Shown here piece after piece: positions 37,953-47,063 of a stretch of DNA of 64,000 nucleotides. The notes below the pieces were generated by a model. The model saw only the letters and a list, made by a program, of their open reading frames with translations. It did no database searches and was not told the DNA's origin. Where the stretch lies: contig CAVYJC010000011.1 in NCBI GenBank assembly GCA_963768715.1, forward strand, positions 372,001 through 436,000. The letters run 5' to 3'. This DNA is from DATKEJ01 sp963768715. GTDB taxonomy: Bacteria > Bacteroidota > Rhodothermia > Rhodothermales > DATKEJ01. Position 1 is the first letter of the stretch; the number at the start of each line of letters is the position of its first letter. A program made the translations under genes and the position numbers.

Positions 37953-40328
37953 CTACGCCTCCTCTTGGTTCTCAGAATCCTCTTCTTCGCTTCTGCCCCC
38001 GAGATGCACCTCGATCGTTTCCGGAACGACGGCAGACAGCCCGCCACGACTGATCACCGTCTTGCCTTTGTTTCCTCGATTGGATACTTCGAACTTCGTC
38101 GTTCGAATGGTCTCCGACCTCCCGCGAGAGGTCATTACGGAAAGACCTTGCCGTGCCGCATCGGAAAGCGTGAATCCGATCACGGAATCGCCCTTCGCAA
38201 GGCGCACTGCGATGACCCCCTTGGAAGCGCCTTTAAACGTGGAAATCTGCTGCACCGGAAATATCAGGGCACGTCCCTCCTTCGTCGCCAGACATACGTT
38301 CTCGTCTCCCCTGCTCACCAGAGCGCCGAGAACACTATCCCGGCCCTTGACCTTCATAAAGGTGCGCCCCGTTCGCGTCGAGGGATCGGCAAATGATTCG
38401 ACCGAGTATCGGGCGCAGTACCCGGAGTTGGTCATTGCGACGAAGTATGGACCTGAATCCGACTCTTCTTCCGACTCATTATCGAACAATATCGGTTCAG
38501 GGGTCTGTTCGGGTACCGGCGTCGGCAATACGCGCTCGTCGAGGGAGAGCACTCCTACGACCGTCTCCTTGTCACTGAAATCGAACATCTTCTGGACCGG
38601 ATCCCCATATCCCGTTGTGTTTGGAAGCTGGTCGATCCGAGTCGTGTAAGCCTTGCCAAAATTGGTAAAGAAGCACACAGTGGCGCGTGTCGAACCCGCC
38701 AGTACCCAGCCGATGGAGTCACCTTCGCGAACCCGAATTGAGCCAACGTCGGTGTACGACTTCTGGCGCTTCACCCAACCGTCTCGGCTCACGATCACGT
38801 ACATGTTCTCCTTGACAATGTAATCCTCCTCGGAGAACTCGCGAATCGAGTCTGGACCGGCGATGAGCGTCTTGCGCTCATCAGCATAGGTTTTCTTGAG
38901 TCCCTGTAACTCGTCGCGGACGAGCTTTCGGCGAGCGTTCTCGTTTTCCAGGAGCGCGCGAATCTCGGCCGCCTTCATTTCTTTCGCTTCGAGCTCGACG
39001 AGGATGTCGTCAATCTCAAGCTTCGAAAGTCGATAGAGCTTGGTTTCCAGAATCGCATCCGCCTGAACATCGTCGATCCGGAATCTGTGCATGAGGCGTT
39101 GAGCGGCGTCCTGCTTGTCGGATGATGCCCTGATGATGCGAATCGCCTCATCGAGACTTCCGAAAATGATCGCAAATCCCTTCAGGATGTGGATGCGTCT
39201 TTCGATCTGCTCGAGCTCGTGGCGGAGCCGGCGCGTAACTACCTCGAAGCGGAAGTTCAGGAAGTATCTGAGGGCGCTTTTCAGATCGACCTTTCTCGGT
39301 GCCGAAACCTGAGGATTGTCGGTCGGAAGGAGGCACGTCATGTTGACATGGAAGCGCGCCGAGAGCGGCGTGTACTTGAACAGATACGCCATCGCAGCAT
39401 CCGGATCGGCGCCGCGTTTTATCTCAATGGCAATCCTGACATCGTCGGTCGACTCGTCGCGGATGTCGAGAATCTGCGGCACGCGTCCCGCGCGGATGTG
39501 GTCGGCGATCTTCTCGATCAGATCGCTCTTGTTGACGCCGTAGGGAATCGATTCGATGATGATCCCTTTTCTCCCATCGTCGAGCTTGCCGATCGAGTAT
39601 TCGCCGCGAAGGCTGATCGTTCCCTCGCCTGACTCATAGACCTTCAGGATTTCATCTGCCGTGTTGAGAATTCGTCCGCCCGTGGGGAAATCCGGCCCCT
39701 GCACATGTTCCATGAGCTCCGAGACAGCCATCGAGGGCTTCTTCGAGAGTGCGATGAGTGCGTCGAGAATCTCACCGGCATTGTGAGGCGGGATATTCGT
39801 GGCCATTCCAACTGCGATGCCGCTGCTGCCGTTCAGGAGGAGATTCGGGACCTGGGCCGGGAGAACGATCGGCTCATTGAGGGAGCCGTCAAAATTAGGC
39901 CTGAAATCAACCGTGTTGCGGGTTAGCTCTTCGACGAAGGTAATCGCGATCGCCCGTAACCGAGCCTCGGTGTAGCGCATGGCGGCGGGACTGTCCCCGT
40001 CGATGGATCCAAAGTTGCCCTGACCGTCAACCAGCGGGTAGCGCAGGGAAAAATCCTGCGCCATACGCACCATCGCTTCGTAGATCGCACTATCTCCGTG
40101 AGGATGGTACTTGCCCATCACTTCACCCACAACGGTAGCACTCTTTCGGTGGCGCGACTCCGGTAGAAGCCGGAGGTTTGTGTACATGGCGTAGAGAATG
40201 CGACGCTGAACAGGTTTCAGTCCGTCGCGAACGTCAGGGAGCGCTCGGCTGGTGATAACCGAGAGCGCATAGTTCAGATATTTTTCCTTCGCGGTGTCCT
40301 TAAGTGGGACCGTCTCAACTACGTCCAT
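37953..40328 (-). CDS. parC: DNA topoisomerase IV subunit A / type IIA topoisomerase cleavage subunit
   Basis: 791 aa cleavage-rejoining subunit. The active-site tyrosine is Y119 in AAMRYTEARL, and the quinolone-resistance region reads YHPHGDSAIYEAMVRMAQ, with Ser80 at the key position where drug-resistance changes arise in other species. A winged-helix/tower core, coiled-coil segment and C-terminal beta-pinwheel (GDSVIGFTLSDAARQG, TSRGRSETIRT) are apparent. The pinwheel blades are there, but a canonical GyrA box (QRRGGKG) is not evident, which supports ParC over GyrA. Pairs with parE. Confidence 0.88.
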   Translation of the reverse strand: MDVVETVPLKDTAKEKYLNYALSVITSRALPDVRDGLKPVQRRILYAMYTNLRLLPESRHRKSATVVGEVMGKYHPHGDSAIYEAMVRMAQDFSLRYPLVDGQGNFGSIDGDSPAAMRYTEARLRAIAITFVEELTRNTVDFRPNFDGSLNEPIVLPAQVPNLLLNGSSGIAVGMATNIPPHNAGEILDALIALSKKPSMAVSELMEHVQGPDFPTGGRILNTADEILKVYESGEGTISLRGEYSIGKLDDGRKGIIIESIPYGVNKSDLIEKIADHIRAGRVPQILDIRDESTDDVRIAIEIKRGADPDAAMAYLFKYTPLSARFHVNMTCLLPTDNPQVSAPRKVDLKSALRYFLNFRFEVVTRRLRHELEQIERRIHILKGFAIIFGSLDEAIRIIRASSDKQDAAQRLMHRFRIDDVQADAILETKLYRLSKLEIDDILVELEAKEMKAAEIRALLENENARRKLVRDELQGLKKTYADERKTLIAGPDSIREFSEEDYIVKENMYVIVSRDGWVKRQKSYTDVGSIRVREGDSIGWVLAGSTRATVCFFTNFGKAYTTRIDQLPNTTGYGDPVQKMFDFSDKETVVGVLSLDERVLPTPVPEQTPEPILFDNESEEESDSGPYFVAMTNSGYCARYSVESFADPSTRTGRTFMKVKGRDSVLGALVSRGDENVCLATKEGRALIFPVQQISTFKGASKGVIAVRLAKGDSVIGFTLSDAARQGLSVMTSRGRSETIRTTKFEVSNRGNKGKTVISRGGLSAVVPETIEVHLGGRSEEEDSENQEEA

Positions 40329-40420
40329 CCGACCTCCTCCTGCAGCCCAGACTTACAAGCACCCGTGTCATCATATCGCAATGCGCTCACGTTTGGAGCG
40401 GATTGCCGAATATATGCAAA

Positions 40421-41146
40421 TTATGTGTACCTGTCGCTTCCGTTTTTCCGATTTGTGGACGCTAACGCGCCTTCTGCAGGCAACTCCTCGTGATAGTGGA
40501 AGACGAACACATCCTCCTTTTCCGAGGGCTGCACTTGCAGAATATTGGCCCGCGTCAGCAAGACGATAATCTCGGAAGCGTCAGAGATCGGAATGTCGGC
40601 CAACCGGGCGAATTGCGCTACGGTGATGCGATGATATTCCTCTAGAAAACGCAGAAGAAGAAGCTCCCGATCTCCGAACTCGAAGCGCGCTCCCACAGGA
40701 TCCCCTTCGCAGGCCAAAAGGGCGACCACCTCGTCGCTCGCTGCAACCGTCTGATCGTCAATCCGGATAAAGGCCGCCGACTCCATCGACCCACCGACGT
40801 TGAGAAAATGGGGCTTGTAAGAGCTCTCCGGGATTTCGATGACAATCACCTCGCGTCTGGGACCGATTGTGATGGTGCGACACGTAAAGGCGATGGCGGG
40901 TTTGCTGAAAATCGTCAGGGCCCGCTCGAGGTCGTAAAGCTCTTCTTCCACGTCTTTGACGCCTAGCAGTGCGCCATCGTCGCCAACGCCGATGAGGATC
41001 GTACCACCCCAGGTGTTAGCGAAGGCGATCGCTTCGCGAGCGATGCGTTCAGGCGTCGAGACACGCCGCTTAAACTCGAGATGGTATCCTTCTCCGATTC
41101 GGACCAGGCTTTTCAGATCCGAATTGCTCAAAATTGAGTCTCGCAC
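40421..41146 (-). CDS. AlbA_2/Schlafen-type putative DNA-binding protein with C-terminal winged helix
   Basis: 241 aa. The N-terminal half is an AlbA_2 (Schlafen-like, formerly AAA_4) domain: EGYHLEFKRRVS, AIAFANTWGGTILIGVGDDG and LLGVKDVEEELYDLERAL. The C-terminal part looks like a small helix-turn-helix (YHRITVAQFARLADIPISDASEI). The start is GTG with a GGGGGG tract 5 bases upstream. Function unknown; AlbA_2 proteins are usually predicted transcription regulators. Placed between gpsA (17-base gap) and parC (92-base gap). Confidence 0.82.
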   Translation of the reverse strand: MRDSILSNSDLKSLVRIGEGYHLEFKRRVSTPERIAREAIAFANTWGGTILIGVGDDGALLGVKDVEEELYDLERALTIFSKPAIAFTCRTITIGPRREVIVIEIPESSYKPHFLNVGGSMESAAFIRIDDQTVAASDEVVALLACEGDPVGARFEFGDRELLLLRFLEEYHRITVAQFARLADIPISDASEIIVLLTRANILQVQPSEKEDVFVFHYHEELPAEGALASTNRKNGSDRYT

Positions 41147-41163
41147 ATTGCCCCCCTTCTCTT

Positions 41164-42210
41164 TCAGCTTCTGTCCGGCTGATGGAACGCTTCGTGTTTT
41201 GCCGACCGCGTCATGAGGTCGTAGACAGCTTCTTCGGGTTGTTTCCCCTCGAACAGGATCTTATGCACCGCCTCGGTTATCGGCATTTCGACACCATATT
41301 TCATTGCCAGGGCCATAACGGACTCGGTCGTTCGGACACCCTCGGCCACCATATTCATATGCGACTCGATGTCGGAGAGATTCCGGCCTCTGCCGATCTC
41401 TTCGCCAAGAAACCGGTTGCGAGAGTGCTTGCTCATGCAGGTAACGACCAGATCGCCGATTCCGGCCAGGCCCGCAAAGGTCGATTCTTGCGCTCCGATG
41501 GCCATGCCCAGGCGCGTGATTTCAGCGATCCCGCGCGTAACGATGGCGGCCTTCGTATTGTCGCCATATCCGACGCCATCGCTGATCCCGGCCGCAATCG
41601 CCATGACGTTCTTCACCGATCCGGCGATCTCTACGCCGATCAGATCGAGATTGACGTACACACGAAGTGTCTGCGAAAAGAAGACGCGCTGGATTATTCG
41701 AGCAACATCCTCTTCCTTGGCGGAGGCCACAACGGCCGTAGGTACACCCACGGCTACTTCTTCGGCATGGCTGGGACCATACAGCACCCCTACCGCCTCA
41801 CGAGGGAGATCGGTCAATACCTCAGAGAGGATCTGAGTCGTTGTCCTGAGGGTTCGGTTCTCAATTCCCTTGGCGACGGAGACGGCGACGGATGCTTTCG
41901 CACTGCATGCGGCTACCTGCTCGGCGACTGAGCGCATCGCCTGCGTCGGCGTCGCAAAGACCCAGACTGAGGCATCGCGCACCGCGTCCGGCAGAGAAGA
42001 CGTGACGCGGATTGAATTAGGAAATGTGGTACCGGGGAGGTAACGGCGATTCCTTCTCTCTCGCTCGAGGATGTGCGCGAAGTCGGGGTTTCGGGCCCAG
42101 AGCGTTACCTCGTGCCCGGTGTGGGCGACGGAGACGGCAAGTGCCGTTCCCCAGCTTCCTGCGCCGAGGATCGCTACTCTGCCTAACGGTTCGGTTTTAC
42201 CGTTGTTCAA
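41164..42210 (-). CDS. gpsA: Glycerol-3-phosphate dehydrogenase [NAD(P)+]
   Basis: Reduces dihydroxyacetone phosphate to sn-glycerol 3-phosphate for phospholipids. 348 aa. Rossmann motif VAILGAGSWGTALA at the N-terminus; SVAKGIENRTLRT, GVLYGPSHAEEVAVG, GSVKNVMAIAAGISDG and GLAGIGDLVVTC-type motifs follow, including the catalytic lysine of the KN pair. The frame begins with TTG at 42210; no ATG is available near the N-terminus. Directly downstream of plsY (46 bases), linking glycerol-3-phosphate supply and acylation. Confidence 0.95.
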   Translation of the reverse strand: MNNGKTEPLGRVAILGAGSWGTALAVSVAHTGHEVTLWARNPDFAHILERERRNRRYLPGTTFPNSIRVTSSLPDAVRDASVWVFATPTQAMRSVAEQVAACSAKASVAVSVAKGIENRTLRTTTQILSEVLTDLPREAVGVLYGPSHAEEVAVGVPTAVVASAKEEDVARIIQRVFFSQTLRVYVNLDLIGVEIAGSVKNVMAIAAGISDGVGYGDNTKAAIVTRGIAEITRLGMAIGAQESTFAGLAGIGDLVVTCMSKHSRNRFLGEEIGRGRNLSDIESHMNMVAEGVRTTESVMALAMKYGVEMPITEAVHKILFEGKQPEEAVYDLMTRSAKHEAFHQPDRS

Positions 42211-42256
42211 TCGCCTGCGCTTCGGTGAGCCTCCGTCAAACGGCTCTTATGATCGT

Positions 42257-42930
42257 TTACGTCTCGAGCCGACTGCCGTGCGGTCTGAATGATCGAATGC
42301 GCTTCTCCGTACCGTCAAACAGCCGGCGAATATTGGCACGGTGCGCAAAAATTATCGCTAGCGCCATCACCGAGCCGAGTATAAGAAGACTGGGATCAAG
42401 CGAATCGATATGAAAGATGTAGCGTCGAACTGCGATGGTCGTAGGGAACGAAACCGCGGCCATCAAGGAGGCCAGCGATACATATCGCGACTGAAGCAGC
42501 ACGACAGCAAAAACAATCACGACAATAAGAATCGTGAGAGGCGTTATCGCCAGCAGCGCACCCGCCGAGGTGTTTACGCCTTTTCCACCCTTGAAACCGG
42601 CCATGATCGGATACATGTGGCCCGCAACCGCGGCAATGCCCGCAAGAAGCCGAACAACCGTTTCAACCTCCCAAGCCCCGAATCCAGCCGGTAACCATCA
42701 AGCCGGATCGACGCAATCAGTCCAGCTGCAAGAACGCCCTTTCCTGCATCGACGAGCGTTGTCAACACGCCAGCCTTCCAGCCAAGTATGCGAAATGCGT
42801 TTGTCGCCCCTACGTTACCGCTCCCATAGTTGCGGATGTCGACGTGGAAAAAATGCCGGCTTATCCAAAGACTCGCAGGAATCGAGCCGGCGAGATAACT
42901 AAGAATCAATATGACAAACAATGAAAGCAT
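42257..42930 (-). CDS. plsY: Acyl-phosphate:glycerol-3-phosphate acyltransferase PlsY (frame interrupted)
   Basis: Inner-membrane enzyme making lysophosphatidic acid from acyl phosphate. The first part (MLSLFVILILSYLAGSIPAS, IRNYGSGNVGATNAFRILG) and the second (GHMYPIMAGFKGGKGVNTSA, with later membrane segments) are both canonical but in different frames. The break lies at the C4 run 42676-42679; one more C (G on the coding strand) restores an uninterrupted protein of about 224 aa reading SGAWEVETVVRLLAG. A homopolymer miscall is the likely cause. GAGG precedes the ATG. Next to gpsA. Confidence 0.88.
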
Positions 42931-43028
42931 ACTAGACCTCTATGCTCCCGCTGTGTGGATGGATGACCTAAAGTACTGCAATTGTGCCACAAAATATGCG
43001 TTTAACTGGCCGTGCCTTGACTTGTTCT

Positions 43029-44040
43029 TCACTCCCTCGCCTCCCTGACAATACGCCCGATGATTATTGGTTCCTCTCCCGCGGCGCGGAGCAACGCCTC
43101 GGCACCGGCCGCTCGATCGACAGGAACGACAGCAACGAGGCCGATCCCAAGGTTAAACGTGCTCCTCATATCGGACTCCGGAACACTGCCCAACTCCTGA
43201 ATCAATCGGAATATGGCCGGACGCTCCCACGCATCCCATTGGACATCGATCTCCAGTCCATCGGGTAGTATGCGTCGCGTATTCCCAGCTATTCCGCCCC
43301 CGGTAACGTGGGAGAAACCGACCGCCAGACGTTCGCTCAAGCAGGCGGCGTATCACCCCTAAATACGAGCGATGTACGCGTAGCAGAACCTCTCCCACCG
43401 ACTCGCCTCCAAGCTCTTCCGGCTTGTCATGGACATCGAATCGCGAAAGTAGAACGTGTCGCGCCAGAGAGAAACCATTCGTATGAAGGCCCGTGGACGG
43501 GAGGCCGATCAGGACGTCTCCGTCCGAAATCGTGCTTCCGTCGACGATCTCGCTCCGATCGACCATGCCGACGATCGTGCCCGCTACGTCATAGTCGTCA
43601 ACTCGGTACATGCCGGGCATCTCGGCCATCTCACCTCCAATCAGGGCACAGCCGTTTTCTCGGCAGGCTGTCGCGAATCCCTCGATCACTGAGACCGTGC
43701 GCTCCGGATCGAGGCTTCCGGCGGCGAAGTAGTCCATAAAGAACAGCGGGGTAGCACCGCACACCGCAATGTCGTTGACGCAGTGGTTTACCAGGTCTTG
43801 CCCGACCGTGTCGTGACGGTCGCACGCCACGGCTACGGCCAACTTCGTCCCGACGCCGTCCACCGAGGATACAAGGATGGGATCATCGTATTGCCTCCAG
43901 GGAGGGGCGAAAAAAGCACCGAATGCGCCTATGTCCGTTAGAACCCCTTCGGTAAAAGTGCTTCGAACGAGCGGCTTAATCCGTCGGACCGTATCCTCTC
44001 CGGCGGAAATATCCACCCCGGCTTCCTTATATGTTGCCAT
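43029..44040 (-). CDS. purM: Phosphoribosylformylglycinamidine cyclo-ligase (frame interrupted)
   Basis: Makes aminoimidazole ribotide in purine synthesis. The first ~233 residues (YKEAGVDISAGEDTVRRIKP, VSSVDGVGTKLAVA, LIGGEMAEMPGMY, GLPSTGLHTNGFSLAR) are in one frame, the rest (LAVGFSHVTGGGIAGNTRRI, MRSTFNLGIGLVAVVP) in another. Removing one A of the pair 43339-43340 joins them as VIRRLLSERLAVG and yields a normal 336 aa PurM. AGGAGGA lies just before the ATG. The neighbour purE is far away at 60.9 kb. Confidence 0.92.
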
Positions 44041-44271
44041 TCCTCCTGATAAATCCGATGAGCCTCAGCGAAGATAATCCTCCAGCCTGAGTTTCGCGTG
44101 ATAGAAACTCCTGACGCCACTGCATCGTCTACAAATCGGTTACGTTCTACTCTCGGTAGAATGTCGCCGAATGTTGCGGTTCGCGCGGGCCGTCCTGACG
44201 TTTGCGCCGCACTGACGTAACCCGTTTGACATTAACCTCGTAACTTCGTCCGATTCAAGGCAGAGCCATTC

Positions 44272-45249
44272 ATGACCGAGATCGGAAACAACATACCTGA
44301 GCGCGGCATCGCGGCTACCTATAAGGCGCGGGACGTCGAAGAAGTAATCGATATCTACTTCTATCGACCGATCGGGTACGTAATCGCCTTGGCTTCAATG
44401 AAGCTGGGCATCAGCCCCAACGCGCTCTCTGTCGTTGGTATGCTGTTTGGCGTCCTGGGCGGGCATTTCTTCTTCTACAACGATCTGAGCCTCAATGTCC
44501 TGGGTATCGTCTTCTGGATGCTAGGGCAGGCATTCGACGGCGCCGATGGTCAGCTTGCCCGTATGGCGAATATGAAGTCGCGCCTCGGCCGGGTGCTCGA
44601 TGGTTTGTCTGACAGCTTTAAGTTTCTCAGTGTCTACATCCACATCTGTTTGCGACTGGCCTTCGCAACCGGCTTCTGGTGGGTGTACCTGGTCGGATTC
44701 CTGGCCGCTCTCTCCCACTCGGCCCAGAGCGCCTTCGCAGACTACTACCGGAACCTGTACCTGTTCTTCGTGATCGATCCCCAAAAAGGCGAAATCGACC
44801 AATCAGAAGTCGTTTCGAAAGAGTTCCGGAACATGTCATGGCGATCCAGTCCGATTGAAAAACTCTTGTGGTGGCTGTACGTGCCCTACACGAGGATGCA
44901 GGAACGCATGTCAGGCAGCCTGGATGCGCTCAAGGAGGCCGCGTCGGCTCAATTCGATTCGCACATTCCGGAAAGTGTCAGACAGGAGTACAAACGTCGT
45001 AATAAGCCCCACCTGCCCTTCTACAATGCGCTCACGACAAATACGCGCATGGTCGTCATGTACGCAGCCCTTCTGTTCGGCAGTCTCTGGTGGTATCTCT
45101 TCTTCGACCTGGTCGTACTGAATATCGTGCTGGTGTTCATGCGGGTGCGTCAGGATCGGACCAATGAGGAGCTCATGGACATCATTCGTGGCGCTACCGA
45201 TACGATACCCGTGCCCCCCACCCCGGCGGCTGTCGGCCGATCGACCTGA
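44272..45249 (+). CDS. CDP-alcohol phosphatidyltransferase family protein
   Basis: Integral membrane enzyme that transfers a substituted phosphate from a CDP-alcohol to a lipid or sugar-phosphate acceptor. 325 aa. The complete CDP-OH-P signature is D89-x2-D92-G93-x2-A96-R97-x8-G106-x3-D110-x3-D114 (FDGADGQLAR...LGRVLDGLSD). Several membrane segments surround it, and a ~90-residue soluble loop (KGEIDQSEVVSKEFRNM onwards) precedes the last two. The product cannot be assigned; this long subfamily includes inositol-phosphate and uncharacterised lipid enzymes. Divergent from purM across 231 bases; convergent with fbp with a one-base gap. Confidence 0.88.
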   Translation: MTEIGNNIPERGIAATYKARDVEEVIDIYFYRPIGYVIALASMKLGISPNALSVVGMLFGVLGGHFFFYNDLSLNVLGIVFWMLGQAFDGADGQLARMANMKSRLGRVLDGLSDSFKFLSVYIHICLRLAFATGFWWVYLVGFLAALSHSAQSAFADYYRNLYLFFVIDPQKGEIDQSEVVSKEFRNMSWRSSPIEKLLWWLYVPYTRMQERMSGSLDALKEAASAQFDSHIPESVRQEYKRRNKPHLPFYNALTTNTRMVVMYAALLFGSLWWYLFFDLVVLNIVLVFMRVRQDRTNEELMDIIRGATDTIPVPPTPAAVGRST

Positions 45250-45250
45250 G

Positions 45251-46315
45251 TCACGGCAACAAATCCCGCTTCCCAGTCAGGAATTCATTGGCCGTTGCGA
45301 CCATATCAGGGCTCCCAATGTAGATCGGGGTCCGCTGATGCAGCATCTTGGGAGGGACCTCCATAATCCGCCGGTAACCGTCCGTCGCAAGTCCGCCGGC
45401 CTGCTCCACCAAGAACGCCATCGGATTGGCCTCGTACATAAGTCGAATTTTACCCGTGGGACTTCTCGTATTCGCTGGGTAAATGTAGATGCCGCCCTTG
45501 AGGAGGTTGCGGTGGAAGTCAGCCACAAGCGAGCCGATGTATCGGGCCGTATACGGCCGGTTTGAAGCATCGTCCTCCTGTTGAAGCCACTTAATGTACT
45601 TCTTTAAGCCGTCCTCCCAAGAGTTATAATTCCCTTCGTTAATGGAGTATATCGTGCCCTTCCTCGGGATTCTCATACTGGGGTGTGAGAGGATGAACTC
45701 TCCGATGGATGGGTCGAGTGTAAAGCCGTTCACCCCATTTCCCGTTGTGTAGACCAACATGGTCGACGACCCGTAAATCACGTACCCGGCGGCGACCTGG
45801 TTTACGCCGGACTGCAACGCCTCTTCCATACTTGGGTCAAGGATGCCGTCCGGTGCACGGTAGATCGAAAAGATCGTACCGATGGAGACATTGACGTCAA
45901 TGTTTGACGATCCATCGAGCGGGTCGAGAAGCACGATGTACTTTCCGGAGCCTTCGGTGTCCGTCCTGAGTGGAATAGCCTCCTCGTGCTCTTCGGAACC
46001 GATCAGGCAGCACTCTCCGCCCCTGCGTAACGCCATCACGAATTCGCGATGCGCAAGCAGATCGAGCTTCTTCTGCACCTCCCCGTGCACGTTTTCGGTT
46101 CCCGTCGGACCGAAGATGTCTACGAGGCCGGCCTTGTTCACGTCGCGGTTGACTATTTTTGCGGCCAGGCTGATGTCGTAGAGCAGTCGTGTGAGGTCCC
46201 CGGTGGCATGTTTAAAATCGCTCTGCCGGTTGATGATAAACTGTTCGAGCGTAATGAGCCTGCCTGCGCCCGAAGCGAGGGTGTGCTGGTGCGGAATCGT
46301 GAGCTCTTCTATCAT
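45251..46315 (-). CDS. fbp: Fructose-1,6-bisphosphatase class I
   Basis: Gluconeogenic enzyme removing the 1-phosphate of fructose 1,6-bisphosphate. 354 aa. The metal site lies in LLDPLDGSSNIDVNVSIGT (D131 and D134) with E108-E109 in IGSEEHEEA upstream. Substrate-binding segments YIGSLVADFHRNLLKGGIY and YEANPMAFLVEQAGG are clear. Part of a minus-strand run after the glycosyltransferase (37-base gap). Confidence 0.97.
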   Translation of the reverse strand: MIEELTIPHQHTLASGAGRLITLEQFIINRQSDFKHATGDLTRLLYDISLAAKIVNRDVNKAGLVDIFGPTGTENVHGEVQKKLDLLAHREFVMALRRGGECCLIGSEEHEEAIPLRTDTEGSGKYIVLLDPLDGSSNIDVNVSIGTIFSIYRAPDGILDPSMEEALQSGVNQVAAGYVIYGSSTMLVYTTGNGVNGFTLDPSIGEFILSHPSMRIPRKGTIYSINEGNYNSWEDGLKKYIKWLQQEDDASNRPYTARYIGSLVADFHRNLLKGGIYIYPANTRSPTGKIRLMYEANPMAFLVEQAGGLATDGYRRIMEVPPKMLHQRTPIYIGSPDMVATANEFLTGKRDLLP

Positions 46316-46352
46316 TCGTACTTGCTGGTGACGCTACTTCTGTGGTGGGTGT

Positions 46353-47063
46353 TCAAAATACGGGTTTTTCGGAAGCGCTTCCTTGGTTTGCAGATGTGTT
46401 TTCAATCAAGCCCCGGCTGATCAGAAATGAGCGGGTTGCTGGACATCCTCCGTCGCCGGTCCTCAGATCTTCTGCCAGGCGACGAAGGTCATTGACGGTA
46501 TCGACGTCGTACCATGGCTCCAGCAGAATTGGCTGCAAGTCCGCCGAACTACAACGTGCAAGTGTCTCTGACAGTACGTCTCGGTGTGTGTACGACATTC
46601 CTTCGAAGAGTTGGGGACACGGTCGGGAGAGTCCCAGCAGGTAGTATCCGCCGTCCAATGCAGGACCGAGCACGACGGTTCGTTCCGAACTGAGCGAGTC
46701 GAAGGCTTGCGTGATCCTCAAAGGCGGAAGCGTGGGCATGTCTGAGCCGATGATGACGACGCGAGCGTACCCTGCGCTAAACGTGTCGTCAAAGGCGTTT
46801 GTCATGCGCGGCCCGAGCCCCTCGCCTTGTTGGCGTAACTGCGCTCGATCGAACTCCAGCAGGTCTCGATCGATTGCCCGCTCTGTCTTCTCCAGGTAGA
46901 AGCGGATGTCGACATCCAGCATGCTGCAGCGCCGCAGCGTGTCCAACAGGAGTGCTTTATACAGACGGGCAGCCTCCTGCTGCCCTATTTCAGCTCCGAT
47001 GCGCGTTTTCACCGTTCCAGGGGCAGGATTTCGTCCGAAAACAATTACTGCTCGGTTACTCAT
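46353..47063 (-). CDS. TIGR04282/DUF2064 family glycosyltransferase
   Basis: 236 aa GT-A-fold protein of the CofC/DUF2064 type: AVIVFGRNPAPGTVKTRIG at the N-terminus (nucleotide-binding loop), VVIIGSDMPTLPP (GSDxP motif) and LGPALDGGYYLLGLSRP. The ATG at 47063 overlaps the upstream deacetylase stop by 8 bases (ATGAGTAA), so they are translationally coupled. A longer upstream frame is a shadow of that gene. Donor and acceptor unknown; the envelope context suggests polysaccharide or glycolipid. Confidence 0.88.
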   Translation of the reverse strand: MSNRAVIVFGRNPAPGTVKTRIGAEIGQQEAARLYKALLLDTLRRCSMLDVDIRFYLEKTERAIDRDLLEFDRAQLRQQGEGLGPRMTNAFDDTFSAGYARVVIIGSDMPTLPPLRITQAFDSLSSERTVVLGPALDGGYYLLGLSRPCPQLFEGMSYTHRDVLSETLARCSSADLQPILLEPWYDVDTVNDLRRLAEDLRTGDGGCPATRSFLISRGLIENTSANQGSASEKPVF

